Made by a program: the position numbers and the translations under genes. A stretch of DNA of 64,000 nucleotides. Origin: Sphingomonas glacialis. Lineage in GTDB: Bacteria; Pseudomonadota; Alphaproteobacteria; Sphingomonadales; Sphingomonadaceae. Under the pieces are notes generated by a model. The model saw only the letters and a list, made by a program, of their open reading frames with translations, was not told the DNA's origin and searched no databases. This document shows, piece after piece, positions 43,423-53,612 of this stretch; positions within the stretch are counted from its first letter, which is position 1, and every line of letters starts with the position of its first letter. The stretch covers positions 1 through 64,000 of the forward strand of contig NZ_RCZC01000006.1 of NCBI RefSeq assembly GCF_006439055.1. Reading direction: 5' to 3'.

Positions 43423-44922
43423 TCATCCCATCGTCGGAATGACGAACGCGTTGGCGCCATCACCCACACCGCCATCGGGCCAGCGCTGCGTCACGGTCTT
43501 GACCTTGGTCCAGAACTTGACGCCCTCCATGCCATGCTGGTTGGTGTCGCCGAACGCGCTGCGCTTCCAGCCGCCAAAGGTGTGGTAGGCGACCGGCACC
43601 GGGATCGGCACGTTGATCCCGACCATCCCGACATTGACCCGCGCGGCGAATTCGCGCGCTGCGTGGCCGTTGCGCGTGAAGATCGCGACGCCGTTGCCAT
43701 ATTGATGCTCGCTCGGCAGGCGCAGCGCGTGCTCGAAATCGTCGGCGCGGACGATCTGGAGCACCGGGCCGAAAATCTCTTCCTTGTAGGCCGACATTTC
43801 GGGCGTGACGTGATCGAACAGCGACGGCCCGATGAAGAAGCCCTTCTCATGCCCCTGCAGCTCGAAGCCGCGGCCGTCGACGACGAGCTCGGCGCCTTCG
43901 TCGACCCCGGTCTGGATCCACTGCTCGATCCGGCTGCGATGCGCCGCGTTGACCACCGGGCCGTAATGCGCGTCGCTGTCGGTCGAGACGCCGACGCGGA
44001 GCGCGGCGATCGCCGGGATCAGCTTTTCGCGCAGGGCGACCGCGGTCTTTTCGCCGACCGGCACCACGACGGGGAGCGCCATGCAGCGCTCGCCCGCGCT
44101 GCCGAACGCCGCACCCGAGAGATCGGCGACGACCTGGTCGAGATCGGCATCGGGCATGACGATGCCGTGATTCTTCGCCCCGCCCATCGCCTGGACGCGC
44201 TTGCCCGCCGCGACGCCGCGCTTGTAGACGTAATGCGCAATGTCGGACGAGCCGACGAAGCTGACCGCGCTGATCGCGGGATGATCGAGGATCGCATCGA
44301 CCATTTCCTTGTCGCCGTGGACGACCTGGAGGATGCCCTCGGGCAACCCGGCCTCGGCGAACAGCTCGGCGAGCCGCACCGGCACCGACGGGTCGCGCTC
44401 GGAGGGCTTGAGCAGGAAGGCGTTGCCGGTCGCGATCGCGACGCCCGACATCCACAGCGGGATCATCGCCGGGAAGTTGAACGGGGTGATGCCGGCACCG
44501 ATGCCGAGCGGCTGGCGCATCGAATAGACGTCGATGCCGGGGCCTGCGCCCTGGGTATATTCGCCCTTCAGCACGTGCGGGATACCGCAGCAGAATTCGA
44601 TCACCTCGAGCCCGCGCTGGATGTCGCCCTTCGAATCGGCGATCACCTTGCCATGCTCGGACGAGAGCAGATGCGCGAGCTCGTCCATATGCGCCTCGAC
44701 CAGCGCCTTGAAATTGAACATCACGCGCGCGCGGCGCTGCGGGTTGGTCGCCGCCCAGCCAGGCTGCGCCTTCAGCGCGGCAGCGACCGCGGCATCGAGT
44801 GTCGCCTGCGTGCCGAGGTTGACGCTCGCCTGGACGAGGCCGGTGTTGGGATCGAACACGTCGCCGGTCCGCGTCGCTCCGCCGCCCGAAAGGCCGACGA
44901 TGTGATGGTCGATGATCCGCAT
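43423..44922 (-). CDS. mmsA: CoA-acylating methylmalonate-semialdehyde dehydrogenase
   Basis: 499 residues of the aldehyde dehydrogenase fold, converting methylmalonate semialdehyde to propionyl-CoA with NAD+ and CoA. Catalytic Cys280 lies in GSAGERCMALP; GITPFNFPAMIPLWM and the AMGGAKNH segment (where other aldehyde dehydrogenases have a general-base Glu) identify the CoA-dependent MmsA branch. Start at ATG 44922 with GGAGAG upstream. First gene of the operon with the RidA-family gene; complements mmsB and the hydrolase/hydratase cluster downstream. Confidence 0.95.
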   Translation of the reverse strand: MRIIDHHIVGLSGGGATRTGDVFDPNTGLVQASVNLGTQATLDAAVAAALKAQPGWAATNPQRRARVMFNFKALVEAHMDELAHLLSSEHGKVIADSKGDIQRGLEVIEFCCGIPHVLKGEYTQGAGPGIDVYSMRQPLGIGAGITPFNFPAMIPLWMSGVAIATGNAFLLKPSERDPSVPVRLAELFAEAGLPEGILQVVHGDKEMVDAILDHPAISAVSFVGSSDIAHYVYKRGVAAGKRVQAMGGAKNHGIVMPDADLDQVVADLSGAAFGSAGERCMALPVVVPVGEKTAVALREKLIPAIAALRVGVSTDSDAHYGPVVNAAHRSRIEQWIQTGVDEGAELVVDGRGFELQGHEKGFFIGPSLFDHVTPEMSAYKEEIFGPVLQIVRADDFEHALRLPSEHQYGNGVAIFTRNGHAAREFAARVNVGMVGINVPIPVPVAYHTFGGWKRSAFGDTNQHGMEGVKFWTKVKTVTQRWPDGGVGDGANAFVIPTMG

Positions 44923-45020
44923 GGCATACTCTCCGTTTTGCGATGCTCTTTCGACCAATTTTCGCGCCGCGCCAAGCCCATCTAGTTTCCGATGTAACGG
45001 CCTGGCGTTCGATCCGATCA

Positions 45021-45048
45021 CGTCATCCCTGCGAAAGCTGGCATGACG
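45021..45048. repeat. Short degenerate palindromic repeat
   Basis: CGTCAT (45021-45026) and ATGACG (45043-45048) flank CCCTGCGAAAGCTGGC, a short relative of the element at 53519-53601. It lies 8 bp past the rutA stop codon (45056) and might end the rut transcript. Confidence 0.5.
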
Positions 45049-45055
45049 GTGAAGG

Positions 45056-46126
<1,071 letters not shown>

Positions 46127-46131
46127 GCGCG

Positions 46132-46932
46132 TTATCCTTGCACGGTTTCGCCCGCCAGCCAGGCGAGCACGAAGCTGTTGAACGCATCCGGATCGACCAC
46201 GTTGACCGCGTGGCCGCCATGTTCGGCGCGGCAGAATCCGGCGATCGGCAGGCCGTTGGCGAGCGCGACCCCGGCGTTCGACGGGACGAGCATGTCGTCA
46301 TCGGACACCACGACGAGTACCGGGCGATGGATATCGCGCAACCGCTCCGAAACATCGAACGCGGCAAGCGCAGCGATCCGCTTCTCCATCGTCGCTGCAC
46401 CGGGGAAATGCGCGAGCTGCTCGGGCAATTCGGCCTCGAGCAGCGCATCGTTCGCCGAGATCCAGTTGGGCGGATAGAGGAACAACGGCTGCGCGCGCAG
46501 GTACGCCTCCGCCCCACTCCCTCGCAGCAGCGCCAGCCTTGCGGCGAAGCAACGCAGGAAATGCGGATCGGGCGACGCCCAGCCATTGACCACGACGAGC
46601 TTGTCGACCCGGTCGGGCGCCATCAGCGCAAGCGCCAACGCCGCTACCCCGCCCGCGGCATGCCCGACGACGATCGCCCGCGGAATGGCGAGCGCATCGA
46701 GCAGCGCGAGCATATCGGCGGCGAGATCGTCGACGCTCACCGTATCGGGCAGCGCCCGGTCGCTGCGACCCGTCCCGCGATGATCGTAGGCGATCACGCG
46801 ATAGCGCTCGGCCAGCGCGGGGATGTTGGGCGCCCAATACTGCGCCGACCCGCCAAGCCCGGAGGACAGGATCAGCGGCGGCGCGTCCTCGCGCCCGTGA
46901 ATCTCGTAATAGAGCCCCGCCGCCTCAGCCAA
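46132..46932 (-). CDS. rutD: RutD, alpha/beta hydrolase-fold protein of uracil breakdown
   Basis: 266 residues. The nucleophile elbow is GHAAGG, with Ala in place of the catalytic Ser, just as in E. coli RutD (GHALGA); VVVNGWASPDPHFLRCF, QPLFLYPPNWI and GGHAVNVVDPDAFN are also RutD hallmarks. RutD speeds the conversion of aminoacrylate towards malonic semialdehyde. The start is TTG 46932, which overlaps the rutC stop region by 8 bp. Followed by rutA. Confidence 0.92.
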   Translation of the reverse strand: MAEAAGLYYEIHGREDAPPLILSSGLGGSAQYWAPNIPALAERYRVIAYDHRGTGRSDRALPDTVSVDDLAADMLALLDALAIPRAIVVGHAAGGVAALALALMAPDRVDKLVVVNGWASPDPHFLRCFAARLALLRGSGAEAYLRAQPLFLYPPNWISANDALLEAELPEQLAHFPGAATMEKRIAALAAFDVSERLRDIHRPVLVVVSDDDMLVPSNAGVALANGLPIAGFCRAEHGGHAVNVVDPDAFNSFVLAWLAGETVQG

Positions 46933-47308
46933 GATGCGCGACCGATGCGATTTCGACGAGGCACTCGGGCTTCACCAGTTCGGCCTGGATGCAATAGCGG
47001 GCGGGCTTCGCGCCCGGGAAATACTCGGCATAGACCGCGTTGAACGCGGCATAGTCGGCGAGGCTCTTGAGGAAGATATGGTTCATCGCCACGTCGTCGA
47101 GCGTCGCCCCCGCTGCCTCGAGCGTCGTCCGGATCGTATCGAGGATATGGCGCGTCTGACCGGCGGCATCGCCGACATGCAGCACCGCCCCGCCCTCGCC
47201 GAGCGCGAGCATGCCCGAGACGTAGATCGTGTTGCCCGCCTTGGCCGCGGCCGAATAGGGCGCGATCGGGGTCGGGAATTGCGGGGGATTGATCGCTTCG
47301 AAAGGCAT
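46925..47308 (-). CDS. rutC: RutC, RidA-family aminoacrylate deaminase
   Basis: 127 residues of the RidA fold: PIAPYSAAAKAGNTIYVSGMLALGEGG, AAGQTRHILDTIRTTLEAAGATLDDVAMNHIFL and PARYCIQAELVKPECLVEIASVAHLG are close to RutC. ATG 47308 was chosen because AAGGAG lies 5 nt upstream; an in-frame GTG at 47314 would overlap that site. Second gene of the operon, 2 bp after the rutB stop. Confidence 0.94.
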   Translation of the reverse strand: MPFEAINPPQFPTPIAPYSAAAKAGNTIYVSGMLALGEGGAVLHVGDAAGQTRHILDTIRTTLEAAGATLDDVAMNHIFLKSLADYAAFNAVYAEYFPGAKPARYCIQAELVKPECLVEIASVAHLG

Positions 47309-47310
47309 GT

Positions 47311-48042
<732 letters not shown>

Positions 48043-48080
48043 GCGGCACTCCTTGCGAGGAAGCGCCCGATCCTGTCGCG

Positions 48081-48098
48081 TTGCACGCACAAGTGCAA
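48081..48098. promoter_or_regulatory. Palindrome TTGCAC-N6-GTGCAA upstream of rutB
   Basis: A perfect 6-bp inverted repeat with six bases between, 39-56 bp ahead of the rutB start and about 77-94 bp ahead of tRNA-Gly. Its position suits an operator at the rut promoter. It does not match the known E. coli RutR site TTGACCANNTGGTCAA, so the regulator is unassigned. Confidence 0.35.
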
Positions 48099-48174
48099 GA
48101 CCCGCATCTTGCGCCGCGCGCAGCACCGCGCTAACCGATGCCCATCGCCGCACACGCGTGCGCGAAGCCGGCGA

Positions 48175-48248
48175 GCGGGTATAGTACAATGGTAGTACAG
48201 CAGCCTTCCAAGCTGAATACACGGGTTCGATTCCCGTTACCCGCTCCA
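48175..48248 (+). tRNA. tRNA-Gly (anticodon TCC)
   Basis: 74 nt including encoded CCA. Acceptor GCGGGT pairs with ACCCGC; the anticodon loop CTTCCAA gives TCC; D-arm and T-arm (GGTTCGATTCC) are intact. The mtnB start codon lies only 11 nt after the CCA, so this tRNA is probably cut from the mtn transcript. Confidence 0.96.
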
Positions 48249-48259
48249 GCCGCTTCCCG

Positions 48260-48874
48260 ATGACCAGCACCAGTTTCGAAGCGGCGCGCACCGCGATCGT
48301 CGCGGTCGGGCGGTGGCTCGATGGCAAGGGCTGGGCGCCGGCGACCTCGGGGAATTATTCGGCACGGCTCGATGATGGCGGTTTTGCGGTCACCGTGTCG
48401 GGGCGACACAAGGGGCGACTCACCCCCGACGACGTGATGCGCGTCGATGCCGACGGCGCGTCGCTCGACGGCAAGAAGCCCTCGGCCGAGACCGCCCTGC
48501 ACCTCGCGCTGTATCGCGCCTTTCCGGACGTCGGTGCCGTGCTCCACAGCCATTCACCGACCGCGGTTGGCCTCAGCCGCGCGGTGGCGGGTGAGGGATA
48601 TCGGCTCGCAGGGCACGAGATGCTCAAGGCGCTCCCCGGGATCGCCACGCACGATATAACGGTCACGCTCCCGATCGTCGAAAACAGCCAGGACATGGCG
48701 GTGGTCGAGACGGCGATCGCGCCGCGGCTGCTGGAATCGGGGGCTATTCCCGCCTATCTCATTCGCAGCCATGGTCTTTATGGCTGGGGTTGCGACATGG
48801 CCGAGGCCGAACGCGTGATCGAGGCGATCGAATGGATGATCGCCGCCGAACTCGCCGAAAGGAGCTTTCGATGA
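48260..48874 (+). CDS. mtnB: Methylthioribulose-1-phosphate dehydratase
   Basis: 204 residues of the class II aldolase fold. MtnB removes water from methylthioribulose 1-phosphate. ATSGNYSARL near residue 28, catalytic E77 in PSAETALH, and the zinc ligands H96, H98 and H171 (VLHSHS, LIRSHGLYGWG) are present. There is no visible Shine-Dalgarno sequence: tRNA-Gly ends 11 nt upstream. The stop overlaps the start of mtnD (ATGA). First protein gene of mtnBDCA. Confidence 0.94.
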   Translation: MTSTSFEAARTAIVAVGRWLDGKGWAPATSGNYSARLDDGGFAVTVSGRHKGRLTPDDVMRVDADGASLDGKKPSAETALHLALYRAFPDVGAVLHSHSPTAVGLSRAVAGEGYRLAGHEMLKALPGIATHDITVTLPIVENSQDMAVVETAIAPRLLESGAIPAYLIRSHGLYGWGCDMAEAERVIEAIEWMIAAELAERSFR

Positions 48875-49413
48875 GCCACTTGCAGGTCTTCGCCGAAACC
48901 GACGGTACCACGCCGCTGCTCGACACACGCGACGGCGCCGCGATCGCCGAGGCGCTCGGCGCGGTCGGCGTGCAGTTCGAGCGCTGGCCGCTGCGGCCGC
49001 TCGCTGCCGACAGCGACGTGCTTGCCGTCTATGCCGAGGAGGTCGCGCGGCTGGCGGCGCAGGGTGGCTATCGCTCGATCGATGTCGCCCGGATCGCGCC
49101 CGACCATCCCGAGCGCGCCGCGATGCGCGGGAAATTCCTGTCGGAACACATGCATGGCGAGGACGAAGTGCGCTTCTTCGTCGAGGGCGAGGGGCTGTTC
49201 ACGCTCCACCACGAGACCCGCGTCTTCAACATGCTGTGCAGCGCGGGCGATCTGATCTCGGTGCCCGCGGGGATGCGCCACTGGTTCGACATGGGCGCTT
49301 CCCCACGCTTCACCGCGATCCGGCTGTTCGTGAACCCCGACGGCTGGATCGCACAGTTTACCGGCAGCAACATTGCCGAGCGCTTCCCCCGGCTCGAACC
49401 GGCTGCAGCGTGA
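48871..49413 (+). CDS. mtnD: Acireductone dioxygenase
   Basis: 180-residue cupin. Metal ligands H93, H95, E99 and H137 appear in SEHMHGEDEVRFFVEGEGLF and VPAGMRHWFDMG. With iron it makes formate and the 2-keto acid precursor of methionine; with nickel an off-pathway product. AAAGGAG precedes ATG 48871, which overlaps the mtnB stop. The stop overlaps the GTG start of mtnC. Confidence 0.95.
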   Translation: MSHLQVFAETDGTTPLLDTRDGAAIAEALGAVGVQFERWPLRPLAADSDVLAVYAEEVARLAAQGGYRSIDVARIAPDHPERAAMRGKFLSEHMHGEDEVRFFVEGEGLFTLHHETRVFNMLCSAGDLISVPAGMRHWFDMGASPRFTAIRLFVNPDGWIAQFTGSNIAERFPRLEPAAA

Positions 49414-50084
49414 AGGCGATCCTGACCGATATCGAGGGGACGACGTCGAGCATCGCGTTCGTCGCCGAGGTGCTGTTCCCCTATGCCCGCGCGCGTCTGG
49501 CCGACTATGTCGCGGCGCATCCGGCGGAGACAGCGCCGATCCTGGCCGAGGTTGCCTTTAGCGAGCCGGGTGACCCGGTGGCGACGCTCACGCGCTGGAT
49601 CGACGAGGATCGCAAGGCCACCCCGCTCAAGGCGCTGCAGGGGATGATCTGGGCGGACGGGTACGCCGCTGGCGCGTTCACCGGGCATGTCTATGCCGAT
49701 GCGGTCGAGGGCCTGCGGGCGTGGCATGCGGCGGAGGTGAAGCTCTACGTCTTCTCCTCGGGCTCGGTCGCGGCGCAGAAATTGTTGTTCGGGCATAGCG
49801 ATGCGGGCGACCTGACACCGCTCTTCGCTGGCTATTTCGATACGACGACCGGGCCAAAGCGCGAGGCGGCGTCCTACGCCAAGATCGCGGCTGCAATCGG
49901 GTTCGAGGCAAGCGCGGTGCTGTTCCTGTCGGACACGCCCGAGGAAGTCGCCGCGGCGCGTGCGGCGGGGATGGACGCCCTGCTGATCGATCGTGCTGGC
50001 GGCGGCGGGGATATTGCGAGCTTCGACGAGGTGAACGCAGTGCGCTCCCCACTCGCTTCCCCAGCGAAGGCCGGGGCCCAGTAG
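49410..50084 (+). CDS. mtnC: Enolase-phosphatase E1
   Basis: 224-residue HAD-superfamily enzyme converting 2,3-diketo-5-methylthiopentyl-1-phosphate to acireductone. D7 and E9 in ILTDIEGTTSSIAFV form the family's DxE motif; VYVFSSGSVAAQKLLFGHSDAGDL is present as LYVFSSGSVAAQ, and ASAVLFLSDTPEEVAAARAAGM closes the core. GTG 49410 overlaps the mtnD stop (GTGA). The last residues, SPAKAGAQ plus stop, come from a palindromic repeat at 50058-50155, so the native C-terminus has been replaced or extended. Confidence 0.94.
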   Translation: MKAILTDIEGTTSSIAFVAEVLFPYARARLADYVAAHPAETAPILAEVAFSEPGDPVATLTRWIDEDRKATPLKALQGMIWADGYAAGAFTGHVYADAVEGLRAWHAAEVKLYVFSSGSVAAQKLLFGHSDAGDLTPLFAGYFDTTTGPKREAASYAKIAAAIGFEASAVLFLSDTPEEVAAARAAGMDALLIDRAGGGGDIASFDEVNAVRSPLASPAKAGAQ

Positions 50085-50155
50085 CGTACCGCTGAACGGC
50101 GGGCGCGGCGCTTCGCTCGCAAAACCTTCGCTTCTGGGCCCCGGCCTTCGCCGGG
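50058..50155. repeat. Palindromic doublet, CCCCGGC class, overlapping the mtnC stop codon
   Basis: Left arm 50058-50082 and right arm 50133-50155 are inverted copies of CCAGCGAAGGCCGGGGCCCAG. The left arm contains the last codons of mtnC and borders its TAG stop at 50082-50084; the rest fills the mtnC-mtnA gap. Confidence 0.88.
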
Positions 50156-50182
50156 CAAGAACAACAGAATTAGGAACGCGCG

Positions 50183-51214
50183 ATGAAACTCGACGGCACG
50201 CATCAACGCTCGATCACGCGCACCGCCGATGGCGCGGGCGCGCGCATCCTCGAACAGCGCGAGCTTCCGTGGGTGGTAAAGTGGGTTGAATTGCGCAGCG
50301 CGCACGACGCCGAAATTGCGATCCGCGAGATGTGGACGCGCGGCGCACCGCTGATCGGCGCGACGGCGGCCTACGGCCTCGCCATGGCGCTTGCCGAGGA
50401 CGGATCGGACGCCGCGCTCGACGCCGCCTACGCGCAATTGCTCGAATCGCGCCCGACCGCGGTCAACCTCAAATGGGCCCTCGACCAGGTCGCCGGGGCG
50501 GTCCGCCCCCTCCCCGCCGCCGACCGCGCCGCCGCCGCCTTCGCGCGCGCCGATGCGATCTGTGACGAGGATGTCGCGCTCAATCAGGCGATCGGGGCGC
50601 ATGGCCTGGAGCTGTTCCGCACGCTCCACGCGAAAAACCCAGATCGCCCGCTCAACATCCTGACGCATTGCAACGCCGGCTGGCTCGCGACGGTCGATTA
50701 CGGGACCGCGACCGCGCCGATCTATCTCGCGCACGATGCCGGGATCCCGGTGCACGTCTGGGTCGATGAAACCCGCCCGCGCAACCAGGGGGCGTTGCTA
50801 ACCGCGTTCGAACTGGCCGGGCACGGCGTGCCGCACACCGTGATCGCCGACAATGCCGGCGGGCATCTGATGATGACCGGCCAGGTCGACGCGGTGATCG
50901 TCGGCACCGACCGCGTCACCGCCAATGGCGACGTGTGTAACAAGATCGGCACCTATCTGAAAGCGCTCGCCGCGAAGGATAACGATGTGCCGTTCTACGT
51001 CGCGCTTCCCTACACGACCTTCGATGCCGCGACCGCGACGGGCGCGGACGTGCCGATCGAGGAGCGCTCGGGCGACGAAGTGACCTATGTCGCGGGCGAA
51101 GGCGGCCGCATCCGCGTCACCGCCTCGGGCGCGGCGAACCCGGCGTTCGACGTCACACCGGCGCGGCTGGTGACGGCTTACGTAACCGAGCGTGGCGTGC
51201 GCGAGTCAGTCTGA
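50183..51214 (+). CDS. mtnA: Methylthioribose-1-phosphate isomerase
   Basis: 343 residues, eIF2B-like fold. Catalytic Cys163 in THCNAGWLATVDYGTA and Asp243 in VGTDRVTANGDVCNKIGTY match the known active site. It isomerises methylthioribose 1-phosphate to the ribulose form used by MtnB. AGGAA lies upstream of ATG 50183. Last gene of mtnBDCA; a convergent aminotransferase gene follows 41 bp away. Confidence 0.96.
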   Translation: MKLDGTHQRSITRTADGAGARILEQRELPWVVKWVELRSAHDAEIAIREMWTRGAPLIGATAAYGLAMALAEDGSDAALDAAYAQLLESRPTAVNLKWALDQVAGAVRPLPAADRAAAAFARADAICDEDVALNQAIGAHGLELFRTLHAKNPDRPLNILTHCNAGWLATVDYGTATAPIYLAHDAGIPVHVWVDETRPRNQGALLTAFELAGHGVPHTVIADNAGGHLMMTGQVDAVIVGTDRVTANGDVCNKIGTYLKALAAKDNDVPFYVALPYTTFDAATATGADVPIEERSGDEVTYVAGEGGRIRVTASGAANPAFDVTPARLVTAYVTERGVRESV

Positions 51215-51255
51215 CACGCGCGGCATCGGGCAGGCAGGGGTGCGTCGGTCCGGCG

Positions 51256-52398
51256 TTACGGCCGCTTGGCCATCCGCTCCAACGCGGAATCCAGCGTAGC
51301 ATCCTGCTTGGCGAAGCAGAGCCGCACGACGCTCGTCACCGGGTCCGCCGCGTAGAAAGCCGAGACCGGAATCGTCGCGACACCGGCTTCCTCGATCAGC
51401 CAGTTCGCGAAGGTGACGTCGTCCATCGCAACTCCCGAGGCCGCGAGGTCGAGCGACAGGAAATAGGTCGCCGCACTCGGCAGCACGACATAGCCGAGCG
51501 CCCCCAGCCCGCCCGCCAGCCGATCGCGCGACCGCTGATAACCCGCCCGCATCCCCTCGAAATAGCCGATGTCCTTGCCCAGCCCATAGGCGGCAGCCGC
51601 CTGAAGGTTAGGCGGCGTGGTGAAGGTCAGGAACTGGTGCGCCTTGGCCAGCACCGACGAGATCACGGGCGCCGCGCACATCCAGCCGACCTTCCACCCG
51701 GTCAGCGAGAAGATCTTGCCGGCCGAACCGATCTTGACCGTCCGCTCGCGCATCCCCGGCAGCGCCATCAGCGACTGGTGCTGCGCGCCATCGAACACGA
51801 CATGCTCCCACACCTCGTCGCACATCGCGATCGCGTCGTGCGCGATGCAGAAATCGGCGATCAGCGCGAGCTCGTCCGGGCCGATCATCGTGCCGGTCGG
51901 GTTGAGCGGCGAATTGAGCAACACCAGCCGCGTCCGATCGCTCGCCACCGCGGCAAGCGCCGCGGCGGTGATGCGCCATCCGGGCGGCTCGAGCCGCACC
52001 AGCCGGGCGATGCCGCCTGCCCGCCGCACCAGCGGGAGATAGGCGTCGTAGAGCGGCTGGAACATCACGACTTCGTCGCCCGGCGTCACCAGCGCGAAGA
52101 TCGCCGCGGCCAGCGCCTCGGTCGCGCCCGAGGTGACGATCACCTCGCTCGCCTCGAGATCGAGCCCCTGGTGCATGCGGTAATGGTCGGCAACAGCCTG
52201 GCGCAGCGCCGGCGTGCCCGCCATCGGCGGATACTGATTCGAGTCTTCGAGCAATGCGCGCGCCGCTTCGGCCAGCACGTCCTCGGGCCCGCGCCCATCG
52301 GGAAAGCCCTGGCCGAGATTGATCGCGCCGGTCGCGCGGGCGCGCGCGGACATCGCTTCGAAGATCGTCGTGCCGAGCCCGGCAAAAAGGGGATTCAT
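51256..52398 (-). CDS. PLP-dependent aminotransferase, class I/II (candidate methionine-salvage MtnE)
   Basis: 380 residues, fold-type I. INLGQGFPDGRGPEDVLAEAA, NQYPPMAGTPALRQAVA, VIVTSGATEALAAAIFAL, MIGPDELALIADFC followed by the catalytic lysine in KIGSAGKIFSLTGWKVGW, and RLCFAKQDATLDSALERM are present, the subfamily shared by YbdL-type methionine aminotransferases and kynurenine aminotransferases. Its position facing mtnA suggests it converts 2-keto-4-methylthiobutyrate to methionine, closing the salvage route; that is inference, since several substrates are possible in this subfamily. Confidence 0.85.
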   Translation of the reverse strand: MNPLFAGLGTTIFEAMSARARATGAINLGQGFPDGRGPEDVLAEAARALLEDSNQYPPMAGTPALRQAVADHYRMHQGLDLEASEVIVTSGATEALAAAIFALVTPGDEVVMFQPLYDAYLPLVRRAGGIARLVRLEPPGWRITAAALAAVASDRTRLVLLNSPLNPTGTMIGPDELALIADFCIAHDAIAMCDEVWEHVVFDGAQHQSLMALPGMRERTVKIGSAGKIFSLTGWKVGWMCAAPVISSVLAKAHQFLTFTTPPNLQAAAAYGLGKDIGYFEGMRAGYQRSRDRLAGGLGALGYVVLPSAATYFLSLDLAASGVAMDDVTFANWLIEEAGVATIPVSAFYAADPVTSVVRLCFAKQDATLDSALERMAKRP

Positions 52399-52422
52399 CG
52401 CCGGATCGCCCCGCGGAAAAGT

Positions 52423-52509
52423 TGGTGGACAGGGTAGGGTTCGAACCTACGTAGGAGAAACTCCGGCAGATTTACAGTCTGCTGCCTTTAACCACTCGGC
52501 CACCTGTCC
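52423..52509 (-). tRNA. tRNA-Tyr (anticodon GTA)
   Basis: 87-nt class II tRNA with encoded CCA. Acceptor GGACAGG pairs with CCTGTCC; anticodon loop CTGTAAA gives GTA; a long variable arm and GGTTCGAACC T-arm are present. Transcribed towards the aminotransferase gene. The 241 bp from here to rlmB show no other feature. Confidence 0.96.
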
Positions 52510-52750
52510 CCAGGTGCTCACCCTTGCGGGCGGACGCTCCGAAAAGCGAGGCGTGCCAATGCCGACCGCATCGGCGCGTGTCAACGGCTATAGCGTCGCT
52601 TTCGCGATCAAATCGCGCAAGGCTTGCACGCAAGGCATCCGGCGCATACCCGTGGCGGCAGTATTCGCGCCCCAGTGGCTTTGTCGATCCGAAGGTTTTC
52701 GCAATGCAGTCTCTCCCCCTCCCCGCTCGCATTTTCGGTGGGAACGCCTG

Positions 52751-53497
52751 ATGGCCGGCCGTCGCGGACATCGCCCGTCGCAAGCCCCTGCCGGGCGCCC
52801 GCGCTTCTGGGGACGCCACGCCGTCACCGCCGCGCTCGAGAACCCAGAGCGCGTCGTGCGGAAAATCTGGGCGACGCGCGAGGCGATCGCCAATATCGAT
52901 TTCGATCCCGCGATTCCGATCGTCTATGCGCAGGTCACCGACCTCGCACGGCTCGTGCCGGGCGACGCGCCGCACCAGGGGCTGGTGATCGAGGTCGATC
53001 CGCTCGAGGATATCTGGCTCGCCGACCTGCTCCAGCAGGGCGAGGGCGATCAGCGCCCGTTGCTGATCCTCGACGGCGTGACCGATCCGCATAACGTCGG
53101 CGCGATCCTGCGTTCGGCGGCGGCGTTCGATGCGCTCGGCATCGTCACGCCCGATCGCAACGCGCCGCCCGAATCGGGCACGATCGCGCGCTCGGCCTCG
53201 GGTGCGCTCGAGCTCGTGCCGTGGGTGCGCGTCACAAACCTGGCGCGCGCGCTCGAAGAGATTGCCGAGGCCGGCTTCTGGCGGATCGGCCTTACCGGCG
53301 ATTCGAACCAGACGCTTGGCAAGGCGATGGGGACGCAGCGCGTCGCGCTCGTGCTCGGTGCCGAGGGCGAAGGCATGCGGCAGAACACCGCGGCGCATTG
53401 CGACGAGCTCGCCAAGCTGCCGATCTCGGACAAGATCGAGAGCCTCAACGTGTCGAATGCGGCCGCGATCGCGCTGTACGCGGTGGCGACGCGGTAA
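52751..53497 (+). CDS. rlmB: 23S rRNA 2'-O-methyltransferase, TrmH/RlmB family
   Basis: 248 residues. An N-terminal substrate-binding domain (RFWGRHAVTAALENPERVVRKIW) is followed by the SpoU knot with LILDGVTDPHNVGAILRSAAAFDA, LVLGAEGEGM and LPISDKIESLNVSNAAAIALY, the three SpoU motifs. The likely product is Gm2251 of 23S rRNA, as for RlmB, though TrmH paralogues are similar. ATG 52751 is the start of homology; a longer open frame upstream crosses tRNA-Tyr and is not used. Confidence 0.92.
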   Translation: MAGRRGHRPSQAPAGRPRFWGRHAVTAALENPERVVRKIWATREAIANIDFDPAIPIVYAQVTDLARLVPGDAPHQGLVIEVDPLEDIWLADLLQQGEGDQRPLLILDGVTDPHNVGAILRSAAAFDALGIVTPDRNAPPESGTIARSASGALELVPWVRVTNLARALEEIAEAGFWRIGLTGDSNQTLGKAMGTQRVALVLGAEGEGMRQNTAAHCDELAKLPISDKIESLNVSNAAAIALYAVATR

Positions 53498-53518
53498 CGG
53501 GGAACGACGATCTTTACC

Positions 53519-53601
53519 GTCACCCTCGCGAAAGCGAGGGTCCCGCTTCTTCTTCCGGCGTCAGGGCCAGGCAGCGGGATCCCCGCTTTCGCGGGGATGA
53601 C
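53519..53601. repeat. Palindromic doublet, CGCGAAAGCG class
   Basis: Left arm 53519-53547 (GTCACCCTCGCGAAAGCGAGGG) and right arm 53573-53601 (AGCGGGATCCCCGCTTTCGC) are inverted copies. Lies between convergent rlmB and the ferredoxin gene, 11 bp from the latter's stop. Confidence 0.88.
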
Positions 53602-53612
53602 GGGGGGAGTGT

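Noticed and set aside
48043..48327. Long N-terminal extension of RutB.
   Set aside because: It would run antisense through tRNA-Gly; GTG 48042 has AAGGAG 6 nt upstream and is where homology begins.
52319..52750. N-terminal extension of RlmB.
   Set aside because: The frame crosses tRNA-Tyr and part of the aminotransferase gene; ATG 52751 starts the conserved domain.
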